The notes under the pieces were generated by a model that had not been told where the DNA came from, ran no database searches, and saw only the letters and a list, made by a program, of their open reading frames with translations. From Peptococcaceae bacterium CEB3 (lineage in GTDB: Bacteria > Bacillota > Desulfitobacteriia > Desulfitobacteriales > Desulfitobacteriaceae), in assembly GCA_001029295.1 (NCBI GenBank), contig LDXJ01000045.1:1-64000 (forward strand): a DNA stretch of 64,000 nt, in the 5' to 3' direction. Shown here piece by piece: positions 17,315 to 25,973 of this stretch (within the stretch, counting starts at the first letter, position 1; every line of letters begins with the position of its first letter). The position numbers were made by a program, and so were the translations under genes.

Positions 17315-17917
17315 TTACATAATTAGTACGCTCTTTTCCCCCAAAGATATCTCCTGAAAGTTTGGGGTTTCGGCAGGTTTTGAAGTGACACAGAACTCTA
17401 CTCCCCTGACATCATCCGGTAATGCGGGTACAACTACGAAAGAACGCTGAATGCTCTTCATATCTCCATGTCCGGTCCTGATGCGGCACTCATATTCAGG
17501 AGAAATGGAGAGTTCAATATTTGCATGGGTTAGGTGAACAAACGGGTCGTCCATCTTCAGCTCGATTTCCACGTATACTATGCTCGCATTTTTGTATTGT
17601 TTCATGTGGCTCACAGCATACCTCACATCGTCAGTTTCCAAGCATTTCAGGATAGGGATGAATTTCAAGAATCCTTCGGGCTGTATAGGCGGTTGAAAAC
17701 GCTTCTCGTTGAGTATATAGACGGCGAAAATCCTCCTCAGCGAATCTTCGTTAAGCCCAAACTTTTGGCTCCAGGCTGCAATCCGGTCGAAGCCCGGATA
17801 TCCGGGATTGTCATTGGAAAGCTGCTTGCGCTTGGAAAGCAGAGCGCAAATCTCCTCATCCAGCTGGTCTAACCCTCCACAATAGTAATCGGTCGGCGGA
17901 CGAAACGGCAGTGCCAT
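17315..17917 (-). CDS. Hypothetical cytoplasmic protein
   Basis: A protein of 200 residues without signal or membrane segment. The N-terminal 50 residues (LDQLDEEICALLSKRKQLS) resemble the first helix of chorismate mutase-like folds, but no active-site set follows. The rest has mixed strands, including ASIVYVEIELKMDDPFVHLTHANIELSIS, with SFVVVPALPDDVRGVEF near the end. ATG 17917 is preferred over TTG 17920, with AGAGGG about 12 bp upstream. Function unknown. Confidence 0.6.
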   Translation of the reverse strand: MALPFRPPTDYYCGGLDQLDEEICALLSKRKQLSNDNPGYPGFDRIAAWSQKFGLNEDSLRRIFAVYILNEKRFQPPIQPEGFLKFIPILKCLETDDVRYAVSHMKQYKNASIVYVEIELKMDDPFVHLTHANIELSISPEYECRIRTGHGDMKSIQRSFVVVPALPDDVRGVEFCVTSKPAETPNFQEISLGEKSVLIM

Positions 17918-17985
17918 CAAGGTTAACGACCCTCTTTCTTCTTCTCATTAGAATACTGACAATTTTAGCCCAACACCCGGGCACC

Positions 17986-18028
17986 TGTGATTATAATCAC
18001 TTTCTCCTCCCCTCTACCCGTCTATAAT
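17986..18028 (+). promoter_or_regulatory. Class II CRP/FNR-type promoter directed toward narK
   Basis: A perfect palindrome GTGATTATAATCAC (17987-18000), 22 nt, then TATAAT at 18023-18028. Spacing is identical to the molybdoenzyme promoter, and TTT followed by a CTCCT run is shared after the dyad. The next gene on this strand is narK at 18899, beyond an opposing grpB-like gene. A weaker TAAAAT on the other strand could also serve the gene ending at 17315. Confidence 0.75.
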
Positions 18029-18098
18029 AGACTCAAACCCAAGGGGCGATCAAACGCCACGAAAGCCGGCTCCCCAGGGACGCCGGAGAGCGCGCGTT

Positions 18099-18614
18099 CT
18101 ATAAATTACGATAGAACGCCAGGGCCTTCGCTTCCAAATCCTTGATAAAACTGTCTTTACCGTCCATATAGGACTCAATGTCCTCAGGGAAGCGTTCTGC
18201 CAGTAACGTTTTCAACGTCCCATACTCCCTGGCCGCGTCCTCATGACTACGGAGAAAATCCCGAAAAGCGAGATGTCTTTTAATATCCTCACTGCCCTCT
18301 TGAAAGATGTGGACGTGATGAGTCCTGGCATCCCCGCCTTTCCGGAAATACCTGCGCCGCGAAATTCCGAACTCTCCCATGGGCTCGTATCCCAATTCAA
18401 CCATTTTGTCGTTGAACCGATCGACGGCCTCAATATCCCGGACCACCGGCATCATGTCAATAATCGGCTTGGCCCTAAGTCCCGGCACGGAAGTACTTCC
18501 GATATGGTGTAAGGCTAGGAGCTCTTCACCGAACACCTCCCGAATCAGACTGGCTTCCGCCTCAAACATCCCCGGCCAGCGGGGGTCATAGTCTACGACG
18601 CAAACGATCCTCAA
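18099..18614 (-). CDS. GrpB/UPF0157 family protein (nucleotidyltransferase-like)
   Basis: A protein of 171 residues with the GrpB core: VDYDPRWPGMFEAEA, ALHHIGSTSVPGLRAKPIIDMMPVV and RTHHVHIFQEGS...HLAFRDFLRSHEDAAREY. The IGSTS and PIIDMM motifs match the nucleotidyltransferase-fold active-site region; the biochemical role of the family is not settled. The start is a TTG after GGGGAGG. It lies between the narK-directed promoter and narK, in the opposite direction, so transcription from 18023 would run antisense to it. Confidence 0.88.
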   Translation of the reverse strand: MRIVCVVDYDPRWPGMFEAEASLIREVFGEELLALHHIGSTSVPGLRAKPIIDMMPVVRDIEAVDRFNDKMVELGYEPMGEFGISRRRYFRKGGDARTHHVHIFQEGSEDIKRHLAFRDFLRSHEDAAREYGTLKTLLAERFPEDIESYMDGKDSFIKDLEAKALAFYRNL

Positions 18615-18898
18615 ACCGCGATCCTCCCCTTACATTGTCTCAGTCCTCTAAGCGTACCAACAACGGATCGGCAGGACACTCCGGGGCCTTCCCCTCAGGC
18701 TTAATCCTTTCGGGCCTTGTACCCAGATATTCTACGTGGAATCAAATATCCCTTCTTCGAAAGACCGCAGGATTTCGGAAAGGCCCAACCGCGCGACTTC
18801 GGAGAAGCCCAACTGTCCAGTGCGGAACAACGGGCTTAAAAACCGGCCTCAATCCGGAGGAGTGCCAATGTAATTTCATTGAAAGAGGAGGAGACAGC

Positions 18899-20113
18899 AT
18901 GGGCAAGACATCTTCCCTTCAACCATCGTCTTCCCAACCATCATCCCTTCAACCCTCACCCTGGAAACGCTGGTATGCCCTCATTCTGGCTACGCTCGGC
19001 ATGGCCGCAACCTTTGCCCTTTGGTCAGCCCTTTCTCCTTTGGCCCCCTTGTTCCAACAAAACCTGCACCTCAGCAACACCCAAATCAGCATCTTGATCG
19101 CCATCCCCGTCCTGCTCGGGTCTCTCATGCGCATCCCGATGGGCATGCTGACCGACCGTTTCGGCGGCAAGAAAACCTTTCTGGCGCTCCTCGTCTTTTC
19201 GCTGCTCCCAGCTCTGGCCCTGGGCACAGCCACCTCTTCCTACTCGGGTTTGTTGTTCTGGGCCTTCATCCTGGGCATGACCGGGACTTCTTTTGCCATC
19301 GGCATTCCCATGGTCTCCAAATGGTTTCCGCCGGAAAGCCAAGGCTTGGCTTTGGGCCTTTTCGGCATGGGCAACGGCGGTACCGCCCTGGCCGGCTTCC
19401 TGGCTCCTAAGATCGCCCGAACCGCCGATTGGCACCACGTCTTCTTATGGTTTTCCCTGCCTGTCTTGTTTCTCTTGGTGTTATTCCTGTTCGCGCAAGA
19501 TGCCCCCGGATCTACCGGGCGAAGTAAGTCCTGGACGGACATTCGCCATCTGTTAAAGGAACGTCCTTTGGTCTGGGTTTTAAGCCTCTTCTACTTTGTC
19601 ACTTTCGGCGGCTTTGTCGCCTTTGCCAACTACATTCCGAAACTAACGGTCGACCTCTATCACTTGACGAAAACCTCCTCCGGCTCGGTCGCCGCCCTGT
19701 TCGTTATCATGGCTACCATTGGAAGGCCCTTGGGAGGGTGGCTGTCCGACCGCCTTGGGGCGAAAAATATTCTCTACGTGGTCTTTATCCTCATGGGTTT
19801 GACGGGTCTAACCCTGGCGACAGGGTTACCCCTGACACTGTTCACCGTTGTCATCTATGCCCTGGGCTTCTTCGCCGGCATCGGCAACGGGGCCGTATTC
19901 AAACTGGTGCCCTTCTATTTTGCCGGGGATACCGGCCTGGCCACCGGCATCGTAGGAGCCTCCGGCGGCTTGGGTGGTTTTTTCCCGCCCTTGTTCATGG
20001 GCGTCTTCCGCGACCATTTTGGCTCCTACACACCCGGATTCATTCTTCTCAGCGTCTTTGCCCTGACCTGCATCATTTTGAATTTACGGCTGCTGAAACG
20101 AGAGATTGCTTAA
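18899..20113 (+). CDS. narK: NarK-family nitrate/nitrite porter (MFS)
   Basis: A protein of 404 residues with twelve membrane helices. NNP-family features are SPLAPLFQQNLHLSNTQISIL, GMLTDRFGGKKTF, the Gly-rich helix FGMGNGGTALAGF, and the nitrate-signature-like helix GIGNGAVFKLVPFYF followed by GIVGASGGLGGFFPP. These porters import nitrate or export nitrite. The start at 18899 is set by GAGGAGG 8 bp upstream; the frame from 18635 lacks one. The first 20 residues are a SLQPSSSQPSS repeat. A promoter of the same design as that of the molybdoenzyme operon points toward it from 18023. Confidence 0.85.
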   Translation: MGKTSSLQPSSSQPSSLQPSPWKRWYALILATLGMAATFALWSALSPLAPLFQQNLHLSNTQISILIAIPVLLGSLMRIPMGMLTDRFGGKKTFLALLVFSLLPALALGTATSSYSGLLFWAFILGMTGTSFAIGIPMVSKWFPPESQGLALGLFGMGNGGTALAGFLAPKIARTADWHHVFLWFSLPVLFLLVLFLFAQDAPGSTGRSKSWTDIRHLLKERPLVWVLSLFYFVTFGGFVAFANYIPKLTVDLYHLTKTSSGSVAALFVIMATIGRPLGGWLSDRLGAKNILYVVFILMGLTGLTLATGLPLTLFTVVIYALGFFAGIGNGAVFKLVPFYFAGDTGLATGIVGASGGLGGFFPPLFMGVFRDHFGSYTPGFILLSVFALTCIILNLRLLKREIA

Positions 20114-20170
20114 CCGATCAAGAGCTGGATGGAAGATGGTTGTACACAGCCTACTGAACCACCACTCCTT

Positions 20171-20503
20171 CTATCCATCAATCACATAACTGCCGAGAAT
20201 CTCTTGAACGCTGCCTGCAAAGGCATCCGCCGCACCCCAGTCAAAGTTAAAGATCATTCCCTCTGAACTCCCCGTAGAGATCGCCCGCACGTCCGTTGGT
20301 CCGTAGATGTTATCTATGATAACAACGAGGGCCACCCTGTTCTTGACCCTCATGAAGTATTTCTCAAACACCAGTGTCCCAATGCAAGTGTCTTTTCCCA
20401 GGTCATGAACCTCTTCGTGCACCAAGTCAGCATCTTCATTGTCCCTGACCAAAGCCAAGGCTTCCTTCGGGGAAACGCTTACCTTAAAATTGCTAATGCT
20501 CAT
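20171..20503 (-). CDS. DUF6054-family protein
   Basis: A protein of 110 residues, cytoplasmic, one domain. Recognisable features are FKVSVSPKEALALV, DLVHEEVHD, LVFEKYFMRVKNRVALVVIIDN and FNFDWGAADAFAGSVQEIL, matching small Firmicute proteins labelled DUF6054. AAGGAGC precedes the ATG. The gene stands alone, convergent with narK. Function unknown. Confidence 0.7.
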   Translation of the reverse strand: MSISNFKVSVSPKEALALVRDNEDADLVHEEVHDLGKDTCIGTLVFEKYFMRVKNRVALVVIIDNIYGPTDVRAISTGSSEGMIFNFDWGAADAFAGSVQEILGSYVIDG

Positions 20504-20543
20504 AATTATTGCTCCTTTCGGGGTTCTCAGTTATTGCCCTCAA

Positions 20544-21200
20544 TCATTGTGGTACCTGCCAATTGCGCACAAGTTCCATCACTTCGTTCTTCGCTTTTAA
20601 GCGGTCCCCAATTACCGTGGCCTCAATCGCATAAGCATATTGACTCCTGTATGCAATAACCCAGTATTCATAGGTTGGAGTCGTAGACTGGGCTGCTGCC
20701 GGTGGAGTTCTTTTATTGAGAACAAGGGTTGCCGGACCTGCGGAAGTGGAAACTGTACTGTGGCTAAGCACCGTTGAGTGGTTGCCCAGTATTTCCGCAT
20801 ATCTAGGGCTTTGGGTAGGAAGGCTTGGTATCTGCAACCATATCAAGATATCTTTCCATGTCACAGGGTGGTCCCGTGTAACAATCTGACCGTTCGGCAA
20901 AGTCAGTGTCATTCTGAAAAGAGGGTTAGCCTGCATGTCATGAATCCCGGCCACACCCTCCCCCTTGACATTGTCGACAGACCCACTCTCTCGGCCGGCG
21001 AGACTGAGCGAATTTCCTGCGTTTGAGACAGATGTGGGTCGAACGGTCGCCGAGCACCCACTCACCATTAGAGAACCTGTTAGAACAAAGGCCAACGCTA
21101 AAACCAAAGATTGTCGTTTCCCTCTCGCTATAACCATGAAGGACTTCGTCGTCAGCAGAACCATAACCATCACGACGATCACTTTTAAGGTGTTGTCCAC
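20544..21200 (-). CDS. Lipoprotein of unknown function
   Basis: A protein of 218 residues from GTG 21200, which follows TAGGGGGGATG. There are two hydrophobic segments: TLKVIVVMVMVLLTTKSFMV and the lipoprotein signal SLVLALAFVLTGSLMVSGC. If only the second is used the start would be ATG 21137, which lacks a ribosome site. The mature part has MTLTLPNGQIVTRDHPVTWKDILIWL and YEYWVIAYRSQYAYAIEATVIGD, loosely like the lipoprotein at 7461-8072. Outer-face location expected. Confidence 0.62.
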   Translation of the reverse strand: MDNTLKVIVVMVMVLLTTKSFMVIARGKRQSLVLALAFVLTGSLMVSGCSATVRPTSVSNAGNSLSLAGRESGSVDNVKGEGVAGIHDMQANPLFRMTLTLPNGQIVTRDHPVTWKDILIWLQIPSLPTQSPRYAEILGNHSTVLSHSTVSTSAGPATLVLNKRTPPAAAQSTTPTYEYWVIAYRSQYAYAIEATVIGDRLKAKNEVMELVRNWQVPQ

Positions 21201-21494
21201 GGTATTCTCACATCCCCCCTAAGCCGGCTCAATCCAGAGATATGCAGCCAAGATCTTCGACCAGATTTGCACGGGATAAGTCAATGGCCCGAGATCCCCT
21301 CGCCAACAATTCCAGTTGGGACCCGCCAATGTTGGCTCCCCATCGCACGACGTTACACCCGGAAAATGTTCTACACTATAAATATTCTACCCCGTACGGC
21401 GTATTCCTGCCGCAGATATAGACATTGTTACCGTTTTCACCCGATATCGCTAGCGCGTCCAACGCGGGAGAAGAACCATGCAAGAATATCTCTC

Positions 21495-22694
21495 CTAACG
21501 CACCTGGTGGTCGCGGAAAACTTTGTACGTCAAAACTATGGCGGCTATACCCACCAAGGTATACACGGCCAGGAGCAGATCCGGGTAGAGCACCGGATGA
21601 CCCAATATGTTGTAAGCTTTAAAGTTATGAAAAAGCCCTTGAACTATCATCAATTGAGTGGGGCTAAAATCCATAATACGGGCCGTCACGGCGGTTTTAA
21701 TCCCCAAGACATTCCGAAGAAGGATGGGAAGTGCAAAAATACCGCCGCCGATGAAAAAAGGAATGAGATTTGAGCGGCTCAACGCGGAGATCAGGAGCAC
21801 GAGAAGACCCAGGGAGATGCTGCCAAACAGATGCACACCTAATTCTCTAACGAAGTATTGCAGAAATGTATAGGGGTAAGGCGAATGAATATAGCCTGTG
21901 AACATCTGCAACGGAGAGTTCCACCCCATCAGCAGATATTTGCCATATAGGCCTAGTTGTATCAGAAAGTTTGCCAGGGAAAAAAACACAGCCGTCCCTA
22001 CGATATAAATGGCCGTGGCAAGAGTTTTTGCCGTAATGACCGGGCCTTTGCCGTTCTTGCTGCTCAGTATCAGAGCGTCCATATTTGTGCTGTATTCATC
22101 GGAGAAGGCGGGCGAAATGCCCAACAGAATCATGGCAGCCACGACGACTGTCCCCAATACCGTCAAAAAGAATATAGGATCACCTGCGCCCATGTTATCT
22201 CCGACAAATGTAAAAAATATTCCGGCTGTTGGAGAGGAATTCTTCAACATGTTATAATGCAGCAGCGTTTCTCTGTAGATATAGCCGTTGCTCTGCTTAA
22301 GGGTTGTCAATTGGTGTTTCAGCCGGCCCAACTCGTTGTTTCGGCCTTTGGCGTACACGTCGGCACTCTCTATATAACCCGTCAGACCGGCAATACGCTG
22401 GCCTGTCAATCTAAACTGTGAAGATCTCCTGCTACTGTCAGAGCTCCAATAGCTCTCGCCCTTCATTGCTTCCTTGTTCCAATTTTGGGCCATCCGGATC
22501 TTAGCCTGAGTTAAAGGTCCCTCATATTGTTTAAACCAGTCATAGTACTCCCGGGTATTGCCGTATAGCCTCTGTTCGCCTGAAAAATCCATGTAGGAAA
22601 CAAAACCCATAATGAGCAGAAAAGCCAAAGCTGCGACATATAAGATTTTTCGGCTGAAGATCTTGTAAAGCTCGTTCCGCAAAAGTTCTTTCAT
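21495..22694 (-). CDS. ABC-2 type permease
   Basis: A protein of 399 residues. The N-terminal helix KELLRNELYKIFSRKILYVAALAFLLIMG is typical of ABC-2 permeases, with a large extracellular loop of about 130 residues and then five or six helices. The start overlaps the stop of the ATPase gene by 4 bp, and GGAGG precedes it. It works with that ATPase, and the second membrane protein at 23550-24482 may be a further subunit. Probable role: export or sensing of an envelope-active compound; substrate unknown. Confidence 0.82.
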   Translation of the reverse strand: MKELLRNELYKIFSRKILYVAALAFLLIMGFVSYMDFSGEQRLYGNTREYYDWFKQYEGPLTQAKIRMAQNWNKEAMKGESYWSSDSSRRSSQFRLTGQRIAGLTGYIESADVYAKGRNNELGRLKHQLTTLKQSNGYIYRETLLHYNMLKNSSPTAGIFFTFVGDNMGAGDPIFFLTVLGTVVVAAMILLGISPAFSDEYSTNMDALILSSKNGKGPVITAKTLATAIYIVGTAVFFSLANFLIQLGLYGKYLLMGWNSPLQMFTGYIHSPYPYTFLQYFVRELGVHLFGSISLGLLVLLISALSRSNLIPFFIGGGIFALPILLRNVLGIKTAVTARIMDFSPTQLMIVQGLFHNFKAYNILGHPVLYPDLLLAVYTLVGIAAIVLTYKVFRDHQVR

Positions 22695-23566
22695 TCCTCC
22701 GCCTCCCTGTCAAAATAGTAGAGATACATATCCTCGAATCCCGGTTCAACGGAAAGGGCCTCCGGCAAGGGCTTGTGATCGGAAATGATCCTCGCTTCAA
22801 TCATTCCGCTCTCCCTTCTCCGAGTGCTGCCCACTTTGTACTGATCCTTGATCTCTTCCAGCACCTCTGCCGGCACCTCCATCTGCCACACCTTGCCCCG
22901 GATTTCCCTTGTCATGTCACTCGGAGTCCCTCGTTTGATGAGGCAGCCCTCCTTCATCAGCAGGGTATCAGTGGCAATATACTCGATATCCGCCACAATG
23001 TGGGTGGATAGAAAGACGATACGGCGGCCGGACAGCTCTGATATGAGATTCCTGAACCGGATGCGTTCTCTGGGATCTAAGCCCGCCGTGGGTTCATCCA
23101 AGATCATGATCTCGGGGTCGTTGAGAATCGCTTGAGCAATTCCCAAACGCTGTCTCATACCCCCGGAGAATGTGCCAATTTTTCTGTGGCTTTCTTCCTT
23201 AAGGTTCACCCGCTCCAAAACCTCATCCACTTTCTTCACGGCTTCCTTTTTGGGGATGCCTTTCAAGGCGGCGATATACATGAGGAATCTGCGGGCGTTG
23301 AAGTTCTTGTAGAAGCCTAAGTCCTGAGGCAAATAGCCTAGGAGATCCCTGTATCTGTCACCCAGGACATGGATGTCCTGACCGTCGAGCAAAATCCTTC
23401 CCGAGGTGGGTCGCAAGATGTCCACCAAGATCCTCATCAGAGTGGTCTTGCCTGAACCATTGGGGCCCAAAAGACCATAGACGCCACTTTCCAGTTCGGT
23501 CGAAAAATCTTTCACAGCCCATTTGTCCTTATAGCGTTTAGCCACCTTTTCAATAGTCAAATTCAT
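22691..23566 (-). CDS. ABC transporter ATP-binding protein
   Basis: A protein of 291 residues with Walker A GPNGSGKT at about 36-43, signature FSGGMRQRLGIAQA, Walker B IMILDEPTAGLDPRERIRF and a His switch (LSTHIVADIEYIA). ATG 23566 follows GAGGAG. Its stop overlaps the permease start. Upstream lies a membrane protein whose end overlaps this gene's start by 17 bp, so all three are translationally linked behind a sigma-factor gene. Confidence 0.92.
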   Translation of the reverse strand: MNLTIEKVAKRYKDKWAVKDFSTELESGVYGLLGPNGSGKTTLMRILVDILRPTSGRILLDGQDIHVLGDRYRDLLGYLPQDLGFYKNFNARRFLMYIAALKGIPKKEAVKKVDEVLERVNLKEESHRKIGTFSGGMRQRLGIAQAILNDPEIMILDEPTAGLDPRERIRFRNLISELSGRRIVFLSTHIVADIEYIATDTLLMKEGCLIKRGTPSDMTREIRGKVWQMEVPAEVLEEIKDQYKVGSTRRRESGMIEARIISDHKPLPEALSVEPGFEDMYLYYFDREAEE

Positions 23567-24482
23567 AGATCCCGCTCCTCTCATAAGAGTACCTGCTCAT
23601 CATTTTCTTTAACTGTATTCCGAGCCAGAGCGCACTGATCATTATGGCCAGCCCATAGATCATCAGGTTAAGATGCATCAGTCTATCCGCCACCATGGGC
23701 TGGGTTGAGAGAGAGAGCGTGGCGGACAGCCAGAGCCCCAGCACTGCTGTCACCGCATAACCGCCTCTTATATGCTGGGCCAACCACAGCGTGAGGCTGC
23801 TCACGACGGCTAAAGGAGTGAGCCAGCTCAAGGTGATTTGCCAAAGAATCAGTCCGGGATGGAACAGACTAAGAGCAACACTGAGGACTGTATTTAGGGC
23901 TATATTGTAGAGTCCGATGAGCAGGAGTTTGGAAAGCATGACCTGCTGTGGCGTTATCCTGCATGACAATTCTATCTCCAGTACCCCTTGCTCTCTCCCT
24001 TTGAAGACCTCGATCATGCCTAAGATGAACGGCATGGGGGCCAGTGCGATCAGACAAAGATACGGGTTGTGTACGGTACCTGTAATTATTATATAACCAA
24101 GGATAAAAATGGCCGCGCTGATGAGCCAGTAGCTTTTACTCATGTAATCCAGGTCCAAGGCAGACAGCCGAACGATGCCCGTGAAGTTTTCCCACTGCAT
24201 CCTGTAAAAGTTCCTCTTAGCGGGAACATATTGCCTCAGTTCCTGGATCGTCGCGTCAACGGCAGCCTCATTGGGCACGGGCACGGAGTATTTTCTCAAG
24301 AGTCCCGGCAGTCCGGCTAACTCAAGATCTAAGTCTTGACCTGAGTCTTGACCTAGGCCTTTATCTAGGTCTTTATCTAAGTCTTGACCTAAGTCCTGAT
24401 CTAACGTCTCCTCGCTGCTCTTCAATTGAAAGCCGGGATTTGCGGGCCCATTCCGATTAGAATCCTTTCTGCTTTTTGTCAA
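23550..24482 (-). CDS. Membrane protein of a sigma/ABC module
   Basis: A protein of 310 residues. About 65 cytoplasmic residues at the start contain a four-residue acidic repeat (LDQD, LGQD, LDKD, LDKG, LGQD, SGQD). A soluble segment (VDATIQELRQYVPAKRNFYRMQWENF) and about six membrane helices follow. The start is a TTG five bases after the near-perfect GGAGGTGA site, preferred over the frame's upstream codons. It resembles ABC-2 subunits found next to sigma-70-like regulators in Clostridia; it could be a second permease or an anti-sigma-like membrane partner. Confidence 0.68.
   Translation of the reverse strand: MTKSRKDSNRNGPANPGFQLKSSEETLDQDLGQDLDKDLDKGLGQDSGQDLDLELAGLPGLLRKYSVPVPNEAAVDATIQELRQYVPAKRNFYRMQWENFTGIVRLSALDLDYMSKSYWLISAAIFILGYIIITGTVHNPYLCLIALAPMPFILGMIEVFKGREQGVLEIELSCRITPQQVMLSKLLLIGLYNIALNTVLSVALSLFHPGLILWQITLSWLTPLAVVSSLTLWLAQHIRGGYAVTAVLGLWLSATLSLSTQPMVADRLMHLNLMIYGLAIMISALWLGIQLKKMMSRYSYERSGIYEFDY
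24333..24404 (-). repeat. 12-bp tandem repeat, six units, in coding sequence
   Basis: Six consecutive 12-bp units of the type GTCTTGACCTGA / GTCTTTATCTAA encode the LxQD/LxKD repeat of the membrane protein. Copy-number change would keep the frame. Confidence 0.85.
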
Positions 24483-24555
24483 GGATATCACCTCCACGTA
24501 TCTCCAAATTATCAGCGGCAAAATCAATGGTCGCAGTCTCTTCGCATTCTCTGTG

Positions 24556-24602
24556 CTGAGCCGTGTTCACGGCTCAGTGGAGCCTCTTCATGGATCCATG
24601 AA
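24556..24602. promoter_or_regulatory. Hairpin and palindrome between sigma and permease genes
   Basis: CTGAGCCGTG / CACGGCTCAG with a 2-nt loop (24556-24577) is followed by the 16-bp palindrome TTCATGGATCCATGAA (24587-24602). Neither has a T-tract, so it may be an RNA processing or attenuation signal, or a protein site. Confidence 0.45.
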
Positions 24603-24650
24603 TAATCCATAATCTGACGGAACCGTGGACTCCTTCTTTCCCGCCTGTCC

Positions 24651-25214
24651 TCACCCAGACGATGACGTATGGAAGGTTTCGTCGTCCTTCAACGCTTTTC
24701 TCAGTTTGGCGAGACCCTGTCTCAATCTTGATTTCGCCGTAGTTTCTTTGCACTCGGTGATCTGAGCAATGTCCTTCATCTTCAGGTCGTGATAGAAGCG
24801 CAGAACAATGACCTCTCTCTGCTCCGCGGGCAGGGTCAAGATTGTCTCTTTGAGATAATTTCCCACCTGCTTTGCCCTGAAAATATCCCACACATTGCTG
24901 CCCTCATCCACAAGATTCTCTTCCGGTTCCACCGCGTTCCTATGTTGAAACTCTGAGCTCCTGTAATAATCCCGGCACTGATTCACGGCAATTTTCAATA
25001 ACCAGTGCCGGAAGCGGCCATTGCGCCGATAACTCTTCAGGCCTTTCATCATCTTGATCAATATGTCCTGCGTCAGATCATAGGAAGTATGGTAGTCGCC
25101 TGTTTTTCTGTAGACATAGGCAAATATTTCCCGGTAGTGTCTTTTGACCAGGACTTCCATAGCGGCCTGGCTTCCGTTTAATATTTCCTCCACCAATGCG
25201 TCATCTGTCGGCAC
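24651..25214 (-). CDS. ECF-type sigma-70 family RNA polymerase sigma factor
   Basis: A protein of 187 residues. Region 2 is seen in LVKRHYREIFAYVYRKTGDYHTSYDLTQDILIKMMKGLKSY with RHWLLKIAVNQCRDYYR; region 4 in LPAEQREVIVLRFYHDLKMKDIAQITECKETTAKSRLRQGLAKLRK. The GTG at 25214 follows GAGGCGGTG; an ATG at 25232 would overlap that site. It heads a four-gene module with two membrane proteins and an ATPase and probably controls it. No separate anti-sigma gene was recognised; the membrane protein at 23550-24482 is a candidate. Confidence 0.88.
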   Translation of the reverse strand: MPTDDALVEEILNGSQAAMEVLVKRHYREIFAYVYRKTGDYHTSYDLTQDILIKMMKGLKSYRRNGRFRHWLLKIAVNQCRDYYRSSEFQHRNAVEPEENLVDEGSNVWDIFRAKQVGNYLKETILTLPAEQREVIVLRFYHDLKMKDIAQITECKETTAKSRLRQGLAKLRKALKDDETFHTSSSG

Positions 25215-25370
25215 CTTTTCACCGCCTCTCATATAGGATAACGAAGCAAGCCTGAAAAAGGATCACTGAATCAAGATCGATCGACACCGGAATCCGCCAA
25301 TTTTCCCCTTGGGTTGTCCCATGCATGATGCTATAATTGGCCTACCAGATTAAATAAGAGGAGGGCCGTG

Positions 25371-25973
25371 ATGGACAACGACAAGTTTCAAGACCTAATG
25401 CTTGAACAGTTTGGCAAAGTTCTCAGCAAGCTAAGCGGAATAGAATCCGAACTTACCGAGGTGAAGTCCGATGTTAGTACTCTGAAGTCTGACGTTGGCA
25501 CCCTTAAATCCGACGTTGGTACCCTTAAATCTGACGTTGGTACCCTTAAATCCGACGTTGGTACCCTTAAATCCGACGTTGGTACCCTTAAATCCGACGT
25601 TGGCACCCTTAAATCCGACGTTGGTACCCTTAAATCTGACGTTGGTACCCTTAAATCTGACGTTGGTACCCTTAAATCCGACGTTGGTACCCTTAAATCC
25701 GACGTTGGTACCCTTAAATCCGACGTCAGCACTCTGAAAACTGAATTAAGAGAGGTTAAACAATCACAAGTACGCATGGAGATGGAGTTCGGCAAGAAAC
25801 TGGATGTCCTTTATTATGATTGGCGTGAAACCCAGAAACAATTTAATGAAAGAATAGAAACTGAGCTCAAGATTTTAGGCACGAAAGTTGAGGCACTTCA
25901 GATGGAATCATCGAAACACGACCGTCAGATCAAGGAACTCTACCTCGTTAAAGCATCCAAAGAACATAAATAG
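25371..25973 (+). CDS. Heptad-repeat coiled-coil protein
   Basis: A protein of 200 residues. After a helical start (KFQDLMLEQFGKVLSKLSGIESEL), twelve exact heptads TLKSDVG/S form an uninterrupted coiled coil of at least 84 residues, extended by degenerate heptads on each side. A second helical part (YDWRETQKQFNERIETELKILGTKVEALQ) ends the protein. No signal or membrane segment. AAGAGGAGG precedes the ATG. It is divergent from the sigma gene. Similar proteins are common and variable in length among Clostridia; role unknown. Confidence 0.75.
   Translation: MDNDKFQDLMLEQFGKVLSKLSGIESELTEVKSDVSTLKSDVGTLKSDVGTLKSDVGTLKSDVGTLKSDVGTLKSDVGTLKSDVGTLKSDVGTLKSDVGTLKSDVGTLKSDVGTLKSDVSTLKTELREVKQSQVRMEMEFGKKLDVLYYDWRETQKQFNERIETELKILGTKVEALQMESSKHDRQIKELYLVKASKEHK
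25479..25730 (+). repeat. 21-bp tandem repeat, 12 units, in coding sequence
   Basis: Units of ACCCTTAAATCCGACGTTGG plus one base repeat twelve times with almost only C/T changes. Near-identity implies recent expansion by slippage or recombination; changes in copy number alter coil length by whole heptads. Confidence 0.95.

Noticed and set aside
25388-25795. Long minus-strand frame with VPTSDLR repeats
   Set aside because: It is the antisense reading of the 21-bp repeat array; period 21 keeps all frames open.
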